A DNA stretch of 22,720 nt from a virus. Numbering within the stretch: the stretch's first letter is position 1; every line of letters begins with the position of its first letter. Both the position numbers and the translations under genes were made by a program. Shown here piece after piece: positions 6,447 to 13,324 of this stretch. The DNA lies in IMG/VR virus record IMGVR_UViG_3300003690_000081, positions 11,983 through 34,702 of that record; one strand, written 5' to 3'. Below the pieces are notes generated by a model. The model did no database searches and was not told where the DNA came from. It was given only the letters and a program-made list of their open reading frames with translations.

Positions 6447-6489
6447 CCCTACTTGAAGATGGTGTAAGCCATAGTTGATAGAGGGTTAA
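6443..6489 (+). other. Nested hairpin between scaffold and capsid genes
   Basis: TTAACCCT (6443-6450), which includes the scaffold stop codon, pairs perfectly with AGGGTTAA (6482-6489). Inside the 31-nt loop, ATGG (6459-6462) pairs with CCAT (6469-6472). The structure ends about 7 nt before the capsid gene's Shine-Dalgarno AGGAG (6496-6500). It could act as an RNA processing or stability element, or insulate capsid translation from scaffold translation. It has no U-run, so it is unlikely to be a terminator. Confidence 0.4.
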
Positions 6490-6506
6490 ATATTTAGGAG
6501 ATAAAA

Positions 6507-7556
6507 ATGGCTTTTAGCGGAGACCCATCGAACGTTAATGTTCAATCGGGGGGAACAGGAAAGAATAGTTACCCCATCGCTGACCAGTTTGTCCCAGAAA
6601 TTTGGGGACAGGCTGTTTTTGATGTATTTCAACAAACAATAATGATGAATAATGTGGGGATAAATTTATCTCCAGATGTAGCAAATGCTGGTGATGTAAT
6701 TCATCTACCCCACATTGGTGTTCCAGCCTTACAAGCAGTTACTCATGGTGAGGAAATTGCAGTAGAGATTGGTGGGAGTGGTACTGAAACACAGACAGAT
6801 TTAACTATTAGCGAATATAATGTTTCTTCTGTGTATGTTCCAGACATTACAAAAGTTCAATCAAGTTACGACCTTATGAGTATTTATGTTAAACAGTTAG
6901 CCTATGCTAATGCAAGAGGTTTTGATAACTTCATGCATTATCAAGTAGCAAATAACTTCAAGGGGTTATTTAGAGGTGCTACAGGTGCTATTGGTCAAGA
7001 TTCGGATACTTCAATGCACGTTGTTATGACAAGTTCTGCATTGGGTCAAGGTAATTTAACAAGCTTAATGGGCTTAATACTTGGAGAAACAGGTTCAACT
7101 GATGGTTGGAATCTTGTTTTGTCGCCTGATACATATGCAAGTTTAAATGCTTTAACAGATTATGCTCAAGGAACTCAAGCTACGCTTGGTGCTGAGTTTG
7201 GTAGAACAGGTAATGCAGGTGCTATACTCGGTATGCCTGTTTGGATAGCTCAATCCCCTTATATGGGTTCTGCTGGTGGTGGTACAGATGTTGCTGCTGT
7301 TGAGGGCAAGGGTATTAAATTTGTTCAGGCTCTTGATTCAGATGGTTCAGGTCACGAAGATATTGTATATGGATATGCAATACATGAAAGTGCTCTGTAT
7401 TATGCTTTCTCAAGACAAGCTAAATTAACAGCTTCTTATAGGCATTCATATCTATCAACACTTATTACTTGCGAATCTGCTTATGGTGGAGCGTTTAGAA
7501 ATACTGATGCTGATGGTAATCGTAGGTGTTTTGCACTTATTGATTATAAGTCTTAA
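6507..7556 (+). CDS. Major capsid protein (HK97-fold, inferred)
   Basis: This is the shell subunit, present in hundreds of copies per virion. Evidence is the position after scaffold, the size (349 aa) and recognisable capsid-like patterns: ADQFVPEIWGQAVFDVFQQTIMM at about residues 25-47 (the 'F-x-P-E-x-W-x-x-x-v' start of many capsid proteins), GDVIHLPHIG (about 63-72) and a C-terminal ALYYAFSRQAKLTASYRHSYLSTLITCESAYGGAFRN region rich in Tyr, Arg and Gly. The N-terminal segment lacks a long Lys/Glu-rich delta domain, consistent with a separate scaffold protein. AGGAG (6496-6500) precedes the ATG. It is flanked by RNA hairpins on both sides. Confidence 0.9.
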   Translation: MAFSGDPSNVNVQSGGTGKNSYPIADQFVPEIWGQAVFDVFQQTIMMNNVGINLSPDVANAGDVIHLPHIGVPALQAVTHGEEIAVEIGGSGTETQTDLTISEYNVSSVYVPDITKVQSSYDLMSIYVKQLAYANARGFDNFMHYQVANNFKGLFRGATGAIGQDSDTSMHVVMTSSALGQGNLTSLMGLILGETGSTDGWNLVLSPDTYASLNALTDYAQGTQATLGAEFGRTGNAGAILGMPVWIAQSPYMGSAGGGTDVAAVEGKGIKFVQALDSDGSGHEDIVYGYAIHESALYYAFSRQAKLTASYRHSYLSTLITCESAYGGAFRNTDADGNRRCFALIDYKS

Positions 7557-7576
7557 TCAGTAGCTGATTAAATAAA

Positions 7577-7604
7577 TGAGGGGGGTGTTTATTCATCCCC
7601 CTCA
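7577..7604 (+). terminator. Strong G/C hairpin after capsid gene
   Basis: TGAGGGGG (7577-7584) pairs with CCCCCTCA (7597-7604), 8 bp, and the stem can extend inward through a G-U (7585/7596) and a T-A pair (7586/7595). It lies 21 nt after the capsid stop. There is no U-run after it, so it is either an attenuating terminator that partly lowers expression of later genes or a 3' stabiliser of the abundant capsid mRNA. Confidence 0.5.
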
Positions 7605-7628
7605 CATAATAGGATAGGAATTATTTAA

Positions 7629-7991
7629 TTGTTTTTAACTGCAAATTTCACAACTAATGAACTCAAATGCCCGTGTTGTGGCGAATGCAAAATGGACAAG
7701 GAGTTTATGATTAAACTTCAATTCACAAGAAGTAATTGTGATTTCCCTTTTAAAGTGAACTCAGGATATAGATGTAATAAAGAAAACAAAAAAGTAACAA
7801 AAGGTAAACGCAGTTTTGGTGAACACACCAACGGCACGGCAGTAGATATTAGCATTAAGGGTAGATATGACAGATACGAGATTTTATGGTATGCAATGAA
7901 TACACATTATTTCAGGGATATATCGGTAGGTAAAACCTATATCCATTTAGGGAAGGGGAGAGATATGGAAGGTATTGGTGTTTATGGATAA
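7629..7991 (+). CDS. M15-type peptidase, probable endolysin
   Basis: This enzyme likely cuts peptidoglycan stem peptides (D-Ala-D-Ala or L-Ala-D-Glu carboxypeptidase/endopeptidase of the M15_3 family). The N terminus has F-T-x-N-E-L-K-C-P-C-C-G (about residues 7-18), typical of this group. The zinc site is visible: NSGYRCNKENKKV (44-56), then SFGEHTNGTAVDI with H66 and D73, and YIHLG with H106. At 120 aa it is a bare catalytic domain without a wall-binding or signal segment, so it needs a holin. Start is TTG with AGGA (7616-7619) 9 nt upstream; I see no better ATG. It overlaps the next gene by 8 nt. A virion-associated role is possible given its position. Confidence 0.85.
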   Translation: MFLTANFTTNELKCPCCGECKMDKEFMIKLQFTRSNCDFPFKVNSGYRCNKENKKVTKGKRSFGEHTNGTAVDISIKGRYDRYEILWYAMNTHYFRDISVGKTYIHLGKGRDMEGIGVYG

Positions 7992-8211
7992 AACTCAGGA
8001 ACATAGGGAATGGGTTATAAGAGCACTCACTTCGCAATGTACGGATTTAAAGTATATTAAGGAACAGGTAGATAAGAATGAAAAGCATCTTAGTAAGATC
8101 AATAATCGTGTCGGCAACACAGAGAAGAAAATTAGTTTTTTACAAGGTATTGGTTCTTTTATTGGTATTTTGTTTGGTGCTTTCATTACTTTTCTATTTA
8201 AAAAAGGTTAA
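7984..8211 (+). CDS. XhlA/holin-like small membrane protein
   Basis: The 75-residue product has an N-terminal charged coiled coil (LKYIKEQVDKNEKHLSKINNRVG then TEKKISF) and a single C-terminal membrane segment (GIGSFIGILFGAFITFLF) ending in Lys-Lys-Gly. This is the layout of XhlA-type hemolysin/holin-associated proteins. It directly follows and overlaps the endolysin-like gene, so together they form a plausible lysis cassette. I chose the ATG at 7984, with GAAGG (7968-7972) 11 nt upstream; a TTG at 7975 in the same frame is possible. An i-spanin-like role is less likely, since there is no lipobox or second protein. Confidence 0.6.
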   Translation: MDKTQEHREWVIRALTSQCTDLKYIKEQVDKNEKHLSKINNRVGNTEKKISFLQGIGSFIGILFGAFITFLFKKG

Positions 8212-8223
8212 TTTTTTGATATT

Positions 8224-9099
8224 TTGATTTGTCCTCATTGCACATCTAATAATGTAGATAAAAGAGGTGTTAGGAGAGGAAACCAGAAGTTTTGTTGTCA
8301 GACTTGCAAAAAGTGGTTTCAAACACCTATAAAATCTGATTTCAGAGAAGATATTTATAGCAGGGATATAGAACCCGGACAAGTCTTACACGCAAAGTTT
8401 AAAAACACAGTAAGGATATACTGTGCGACTGACATCCATCACGGAGCAAACGAGCATCATTGGGAAAAGTTTGATGAGTTTTTAGATATGGTTGAGAAGG
8501 ATGATGATGGATATTGGTTTATGAACGGGGATAACATAGAATGTATCCCACCAAATTATAAAATTTCACAAAGGGGTCAATATGAAGAACCTGATGACCA
8601 ACATCTAATCTTCATAAAACGGATAGACAGAATCAAACATAAACTACTTTTTGTCAGAGGTGGAAACCACGATATGATAAGAAGCGTAAATCTTTTAGGT
8701 TTTGATGTATCTAAGGTTTTGGCAGATAGATTACAAGTGCCTTATTTTAAGATGCCCGGATATACAAATATTAACATAGAAGGCAAAGATTGGAAACTTG
8801 TAACTGGACATGGTAGAGGTGGAGGAAAGAACGGTGATCTTGAACTTGATAAAATGGCAGCCGTTTATAGTGATGGCGATGTATTCTTTCTTGGACACAA
8901 TCATCAACTCTATGCTAAACCGATAGACAGTCTTGTTATAGACATGGCTGAAGAACGCCTAAAAAGAAGATGGTATTGCAGAGGTGGAAGTTTTCTTAAA
9001 TATGCTGATTATGCCCGATACAGTTTCTATCCAATGGTAAGAACTGGGTGGGTAACTATGGAATTTTCGAAGAAAGAAATAAAATGTTGGACAAACTAA
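8224..9099 (+). CDS. Zinc-ribbon/metallophosphoesterase fusion
   Basis: Two domains are clear. Residues 1-35 are a zinc ribbon of the kind seen in InsA/transposase-associated proteins (C3-P-H-C6, then K-R-G-x-R-x-G-x-Q and C25-x-x-C28), which binds nucleic acid. Residues ~63-290 are a calcineurin-like phosphoesterase with its full metal set: D70-x-H72, GD at 102-103, GNHD at 147-150, GH at 195-196 and GHNH at 224-227. It should be a Mn/Fe-dependent hydrolase of nucleic acid or nucleotide phosphoesters. The start is TTG at 8224; the upstream in-frame stop (8209-8211) leaves no ATG, and the nearest purine-rich site (AAGG, 8204-8207) is a poor 16 nt away. It lies after the lysis pair, away from replication genes. 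Confidence 0.85.
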   Translation: MICPHCTSNNVDKRGVRRGNQKFCCQTCKKWFQTPIKSDFREDIYSRDIEPGQVLHAKFKNTVRIYCATDIHHGANEHHWEKFDEFLDMVEKDDDGYWFMNGDNIECIPPNYKISQRGQYEEPDDQHLIFIKRIDRIKHKLLFVRGGNHDMIRSVNLLGFDVSKVLADRLQVPYFKMPGYTNINIEGKDWKLVTGHGRGGGKNGDLELDKMAAVYSDGDVFFLGHNHQLYAKPIDSLVIDMAEERLKRRWYCRGGSFLKYADYARYSFYPMVRTGWVTMEFSKKEIKCWTN

Positions 9100-9168
9100 A
9101 GACTGTATCATCTTTTGGCGATACCGTATTTTATACTGATAACGAAATTATTAACTTGAGAGGAAATT

Positions 9169-9465
9169 ATGATAGAATATTTAACAGCAAAGTTCGGAGT
9201 AGTAGCACTTCAATACACGGCAGTAGGAGTAAGCGGTGTAGTTGTAGCTTGGGCACTAAAAAGAGTACCAAACAAGGCGATAAAAGCTAAGTTTGGTGCA
9301 TTTATGTATGGAGCAGGAGTTGCTACAACTCTTGGTCTGAGTAAGTTTAAATGGACAAAGGGGCTTTGGAATAAAACAGTAGAACCCTATGTTATAGATG
9401 CAATAGATAACATATTTGTTACTGGTGTTTCCAAGTTCGTAGAAGGAATGAGGAGTGATGGCTAA
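9169..9465 (+). CDS. Small membrane protein, unknown (possible holin)
   Basis: The 98-aa product has one clear membrane segment (residues ~10-29, FGVVALQYTAVGVSGVVVAW), then a short basic turn (KRVPNKAIKAK) and a second, weaker hydrophobic stretch rich in Gly/Ala (FGAFMYGAGVATTLGL, ~43-58). The C-terminal part is soluble and Lys/Trp-rich. AGAGG precedes the ATG by 5-6 nt. No family is recognised. The two-hydrophobic-segment shape and closeness to the lysis genes fit a holin; a virion membrane component is another option. Confidence 0.6.
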   Translation: MIEYLTAKFGVVALQYTAVGVSGVVVAWALKRVPNKAIKAKFGAFMYGAGVATTLGLSKFKWTKGLWNKTVEPYVIDAIDNIFVTGVSKFVEGMRSDG

Positions 9466-9514
9466 ACACGCCTATCCAAAAAAGAAAAAGAAGATGAAGA
9501 AGGGTAAGAAATAA
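9458..9514 (+). CDS. Tiny lysine-rich peptide gene (18 aa)
   Basis: The reading frame encodes MAKHAYPKKKKKMKKGKK. It overlaps the end of the 98-aa gene by 8 nt and its stop overlaps the next ATG by 1 nt (TAATG). AAGGA (9443-9447) lies 10 nt ahead, and a closer AGGAG is present. Lys-rich micropeptides of this type recur in marine phage structural regions, from memory; DNA compaction or capsid-interior binding is conceivable. A chance A-rich frame cannot be excluded, but both junctions are well formed. Confidence 0.5.
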   Translation: MAKHAYPKKKKKMKKGKK

Positions 9515-10335
9515 TGGCAAGTCTTACTGATAAAACTATATCAGGAAGTTATAAAGATTTACTTCAGATAGATAATTCTAATAGTGGTGTAGATGCCACA
9601 ACCAGAGTTGTTAAAGATGGTGCTGGGAATTTCTCTGCCATTAGGCTATCTGATGACCAAGTGATTGTACAACCCATAAATGATGATACATCTATATTCA
9701 CTGTTAAAGATAAATCTGGAACAACAATATTAAAAGTTGATTCTTCAACAGGAGGAGATTTTGGTGTAGATGTTGATGGAGATGTAGCATTAGATTCTAA
9801 TAGTGGGAATTATATAATGAAAAAGGGTGGCACTGAGTTTAGTGCTACTGATTCAGCATACGCAGGGATGATATTGGGATATACTGCAATAGGGATAGAT
9901 TCTGCTGATGATTCTTATACCACTACAACATCTATGGCAGTTACAGATGCTGACCATAAAGTTACATTCACTGCTCCACCGAGTGGTAAGGTCGAAATAT
10001 TTGCAAGTATTTATGTAGATACAGGACAAGGCAGACCATTAATCTTTGGATTGTCAGATAATGCTACTTATAGTGCGATTGATTTTCCTACTTCAAATGA
10101 CCCAACAAATGAACATGAAGTATATACAGGTGATGAAACTGATGAAGAACAGATAAATCATCAATGGGTAGTAGAAGGTTTAACAGCAGGAACATCATAT
10201 ACTTGGTATTTTGGAGCAATGGCTTCAACAACAGCAGGTGCATATGTATTAAGATGGGGAGGCGATGTTACAGCAGAATATGGTGCATTTATTATGAAAG
10301 CGACAGCATTACCCGCAACAATTTATACAGGATAA
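9514..10335 (+). CDS. Virion structural protein (decoration/fibre-like)
   Basis: A 273-aa acidic, Ser/Thr/Asp-rich, beta-rich protein. The N terminus (SLTDKTISGSYKDLLQID...VVKDGAGN, residues 3-37) is a segment I recognise from phage fibre and minor structural proteins, where a 'dataset'-like N-terminal motif is followed by repetitive beta structure. The C-terminal half (about 140-260) has a fibronectin-III or jelly-roll look: FTAPPSGKVEIFASIYVDTG, then VEGLTAGTSYTWYFGAMAS, where 'G-L-x-x-G-T-x-Y-x-W' is typical of FnIII-like sandwiches. It starts by TAATG coupling to the Lys-rich peptide. Head decoration or fibre is the likely role; exact location in the virion is unknown. Confidence 0.6.
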   Translation: MASLTDKTISGSYKDLLQIDNSNSGVDATTRVVKDGAGNFSAIRLSDDQVIVQPINDDTSIFTVKDKSGTTILKVDSSTGGDFGVDVDGDVALDSNSGNYIMKKGGTEFSATDSAYAGMILGYTAIGIDSADDSYTTTTSMAVTDADHKVTFTAPPSGKVEIFASIYVDTGQGRPLIFGLSDNATYSAIDFPTSNDPTNEHEVYTGDETDEEQINHQWVVEGLTAGTSYTWYFGAMASTTAGAYVLRWGGDVTAEYGAFIMKATALPATIYTG

Positions 10336-10356
10336 TATTAATAAGGAGATTTAAAT

Positions 10357-11922
10357 ATGGGAGCTTATATACCACCACCACTATCACCAGCAACCAGTCT
10401 GAGGGGGCGTTCATCTTCAGCACGGGGTGCAAAACCAATACTTGAAAAAACAAAATCAGTTTCTTATAATTCTGCGACTTCAGATCAGATATTTGCTATA
10501 TCGTCTGAATCAGGTTCAGCAACAAAAGAATCAATGCCAAATGCTATTGAAATCCAGAATAATGGTGGTGTGCCTATCTTTTTAATGGTAGGATATAAAT
10601 CATATACAGATGACACTTCTGATGATGCTACAGATTTTCTTCATGTTTTGTTGCCACCGGGAGAAACATTTAATCCTCCAGTTCGTGCCGTTATATCAAG
10701 TGCAAACGATAATACGATAATGTTTGGAACTGCTGTTGATAATCTCGCACCAGATTCCAATGAATATACAGATAGTTTGGCAAATGTAGATTCTGCTACA
10801 GCATCAGGTGTAGTCGGTAGTCTTACTGATACTACAGTTTATTTAGAGCCTTATACATCGGCTGCTAACTGTGCAGCAAATAAATTCCGTGTAAATGACC
10901 TTATACGCATTGATGATGAAATTATGTTGGTAACTGCAATAGGGGATAAATCAGATTTAGCCAATAATAAACTTACTGTTGAAAGGCATATGTATGGTTC
11001 TCTTGCATCAACAGCAGGGGCGGATGGTGATCCAGTTAGATTGCCTTTTTTCAATGCTTACCACGATTTTGATAAATATACTGTTGCCCAAACTAATAGT
11101 AACGGCAATTTTAAATGTTTTAACTTCTTCGGGCAGGGGCGTTCTGCAACAGAAAGTCAAGGTATAATACCGGGAAGTTTTGCCGTGAAATTCTATAGTG
11201 CTGGATACAGAAAACTCGGCTTATCTGGGATTCATTCATCGGCTACTACATCTCTCACGGCAGGTGGCTCATATTGGCTGAAAATCGCTATAGATGGTGG
11301 AACAGCAGAATCAATAAATTTTGAGGTAGATGCGAGTAATACAAATTGGGGAGGAACTAACGGAGTGCTTTCTAAAATTCAAACAGCGTTAGATGATAAA
11401 TATAATAATACTGCTTCAAATACCTTTCAGCAAAAATCAACTATTGGTATTGTTAATGGTGATATTCAATTTACTTCAGGACAGAGATTATCTACTTCTG
11501 CAATAGCACTTACGGCTGGAACAGACGGGGCAAGTGCTTCATATAATATATTTGCACAACAAAATGGATGGTTTCCAGCCCTTACTAATGTTCCTGATGC
11601 TGTTGGTGCAAAACTCCCAGTTGATGTTATTTATGATAGAGTTACTTATTCTGCATCTGCAAATACAGGCGTGTTTGGATATGATGATGGATGGGGAAGA
11701 TTATTCGGTGCGTGTAATGGAACAATTAATTATGAAACTGGTGCTATTAATATGACAGGATGCCCAGACAATGCTGAATTTGTTGTAAGTGCATTAACCA
11801 ATTCGGCTTTTTCAGGTAAACTGAATGAAGGAGAAGCAGACCGTGTTAATTCTATTGTTGAAATATTAGCTAACACGCCAAGCCAGAAATGGAATGGTTC
11901 TGTTATAGTTAGGACTTATTAA
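10357..11922 (+). CDS. Virion structural protein (521 aa)
   Basis: This large Ser/Thr/Ala/Asp-rich beta protein has no clear enzymatic motif. A Pro-rich start (MGAYIPPPLSPATSLRG) leads into a flexible Ser-rich segment. At about residues 178-220 the pattern VNDLIRIDDEIMLVTAI...LTVERHMYGS is a motif common in phage virion proteins ('I-D-x-E-x-M-L-V ... V-x-R-G-x-x-G-S/T'). The C terminus (RVNSIVEILANTPSQKWNGSVIVRTY) is compact. AAGGAG lies 9 nt before the ATG, and it couples to the next gene by TAATG. Its place between decoration-like and connector genes suggests a head, neck or collar protein. Confidence 0.6.
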   Translation: MGAYIPPPLSPATSLRGRSSSARGAKPILEKTKSVSYNSATSDQIFAISSESGSATKESMPNAIEIQNNGGVPIFLMVGYKSYTDDTSDDATDFLHVLLPPGETFNPPVRAVISSANDNTIMFGTAVDNLAPDSNEYTDSLANVDSATASGVVGSLTDTTVYLEPYTSAANCAANKFRVNDLIRIDDEIMLVTAIGDKSDLANNKLTVERHMYGSLASTAGADGDPVRLPFFNAYHDFDKYTVAQTNSNGNFKCFNFFGQGRSATESQGIIPGSFAVKFYSAGYRKLGLSGIHSSATTSLTAGGSYWLKIAIDGGTAESINFEVDASNTNWGGTNGVLSKIQTALDDKYNNTASNTFQQKSTIGIVNGDIQFTSGQRLSTSAIALTAGTDGASASYNIFAQQNGWFPALTNVPDAVGAKLPVDVIYDRVTYSASANTGVFGYDDGWGRLFGACNGTINYETGAINMTGCPDNAEFVVSALTNSAFSGKLNEGEADRVNSIVEILANTPSQKWNGSVIVRTY

Positions 11923-12869
11923 TGGCAGTTGCACCTCAATATTGCACAGATAGAGATTTAAAGGATGTCTTTCCTCATATAGATGACTATGATACTAAAG
12001 TTCCTATATATGGTTGGGTTGTTCATGATGGTTCTCTATATAGAGCAGATAATTGTGGACTTATTACACAACTTTTTGTAGATGGTCAGGACTTAGGCGA
12101 TCCAGAAGCAAACAGTGGTGTATTAAATGCTAATGGTGAATGGTACTATGATTCTAATCTTGATGCTGTTTATTATTATAGTGCTTCTAACCCCAATGAT
12201 TCGTTAATGGAATCTGGTGAGGATTGGGTTACTCTTAAAATAAGATATAGAGAAAACGCATCAAGATATTTTGAATCAAAAATAGATAAAAGTTTACCAA
12301 GAGAATTATTTAAAGATAAAGGTGGTAGTTATGACTATGTTGTTATAAGAACTACGGCATTACTTACCTGTTCTTTTCTTATAAGGAGTTTTGATCCGAC
12401 TTCCGAGTTTGCAAACGCATTTTGGGATGAAGCTATGGCGACAATCGAATCTCTTAATAGTGGTGATATGAAACTCGGACATCAAACCACAGGAGATTCA
12501 AGTAAGGGTATTCTCAGAGATGTTTCATATACAAGTGGTTCTATTAGACCTGTTGATACTCGTGGAAGATATAAAGGAACTTGGGATTTAATTAGAGTTT
12601 TAATAGATACAGGTGGTGTTATTGGTACTGCTAAATACTCAGTATGGGTAAAAGATAGTGATCAATTAAAAAATAATAAAGTTATAGATGCTGAAATTAT
12701 AAATGGAGATTATCAGAGTTTGGCAGGTGGCTTACAGATAAGATTTGCAGGGGATACTGATGCAACAACGGCAGCATCCAGTGATGAATGGGAAGTAGAA
12801 GTGGCAGGATATACAGAGGAAGTTGATAATCCTTCTTCATTTCGTTCAGTGAAATTAAGTAGGCGATAG
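11922..12869 (+). CDS. Head-tail connector (gp6-like adaptor) with extra C-terminal domain
   Basis: Adaptors of this family stack under the portal and bridge to the tail. The N terminus (YCTDRDLKDVFPHIDDYD, about residues 7-24) matches the start of gp6/DUF1320-type connectors, and the helical middle (KIDKSLPRELF ... VIRTTALLTCSFLIRSFDPTSEFANAFWDEAMATIESLNSGDM shape, about 108-185) fits the helix bundle. Family members are often 100-150 aa; this one is 315 aa, because an insert at about 28-95 and a C-terminal beta domain (about 190-315, ending in a basic KLSRR) are added. It starts by TAATG overlap and is 1 nt from the next gene. Identification is by pattern and place. Confidence 0.6.
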   Translation: MAVAPQYCTDRDLKDVFPHIDDYDTKVPIYGWVVHDGSLYRADNCGLITQLFVDGQDLGDPEANSGVLNANGEWYYDSNLDAVYYYSASNPNDSLMESGEDWVTLKIRYRENASRYFESKIDKSLPRELFKDKGGSYDYVVIRTTALLTCSFLIRSFDPTSEFANAFWDEAMATIESLNSGDMKLGHQTTGDSSKGILRDVSYTSGSIRPVDTRGRYKGTWDLIRVLIDTGGVIGTAKYSVWVKDSDQLKNNKVIDAEIINGDYQSLAGGLQIRFAGDTDATTAASSDEWEVEVAGYTEEVDNPSSFRSVKLSRR

Positions 12870-12870
12870 T

Positions 12871-13305
12871 GTGGCTATTACTTTTACAAATAATTGGAAA
12901 AATATTTTAGATAAATTAGAATCAATTTTAAGAACAGAATTTAAAGGTACTTTACCTGTATATAAAGGGAATAAAGAACGAACAGCATCACAATATTTGC
13001 AATTGAATCCTTCTGGATCAGTCCTTTTAGAATACGGAACTACCTCTGAAACGAGGGAATTTACTATACAGATTTTTTATTATTTTTTAGAAGCCAATAT
13101 TAAGGAGATAGCGTTAGACCATATTCTACGCACAGTTTCACGAATAGAAGCTCTAATACACGATAATATGTTAATGACATTATCGGATAGTACAAGGGCA
13201 ATCAACTGTAGGATGGAATCTACAGAATTGAATGCGAATGAAGAAGAAAAAATGTATGTTGTTGAATGGGGGTGGAAATGCACCCATGTCGGTAACATTA
13301 GTTAA
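12871..13305 (+). CDS. Tail terminator/completion protein
   Basis: Tail terminators cap the tail tube and join it to the neck. The 144-aa product shows the usual plan: an N-terminal helix (WKNILDKLESILRTEF), then YKGNKERTASQYLQLNPSGSVLLEYG, an extended strand set TREFTIQIFYYF, a helix with VSRIEALIHDN (about residues 84-100), and a final strand VVEWGWKCTHVG. It sits directly ahead of the tail-tube gene, the normal place. The start is GTG, 1 nt after the preceding stop; a later ATG would cut into the helix. No ribosome site is strong here, so coupling is likely. Confidence 0.65.
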   Translation: MAITFTNNWKNILDKLESILRTEFKGTLPVYKGNKERTASQYLQLNPSGSVLLEYGTTSETREFTIQIFYYFLEANIKEIALDHILRTVSRIEALIHDNMLMTLSDSTRAINCRMESTELNANEEEKMYVVEWGWKCTHVGNIS

Positions 13306-13324
13306 TAAAATAAGGAGATAAATT

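Noticed and set aside
8200-8217. A6/T6 inverted repeat considered as a terminator
   Set aside because: The stem is only A-T pairs around GGTTAA and includes the stop of the holin-like gene; too weak for a confident terminator call.
9048-9290. 80-codon + strand frame overlapping the phosphoesterase end and the 98-aa gene
   Set aside because: From an inner ATG at 9084 the first 30 residues look protein-like, but the remainder is a Ser/Lys/Arg-rich shadow of the better supported gene at 9169. No clear ribosome site for it was seen, so it was not called.
10164-10445. 93-codon + strand frame bridging two virion genes
   Set aside because: Product is repetitive Asn/Ser/Tyr/Arg with no start signal; a shadow of the flanking genes, which have good ribosome sites.
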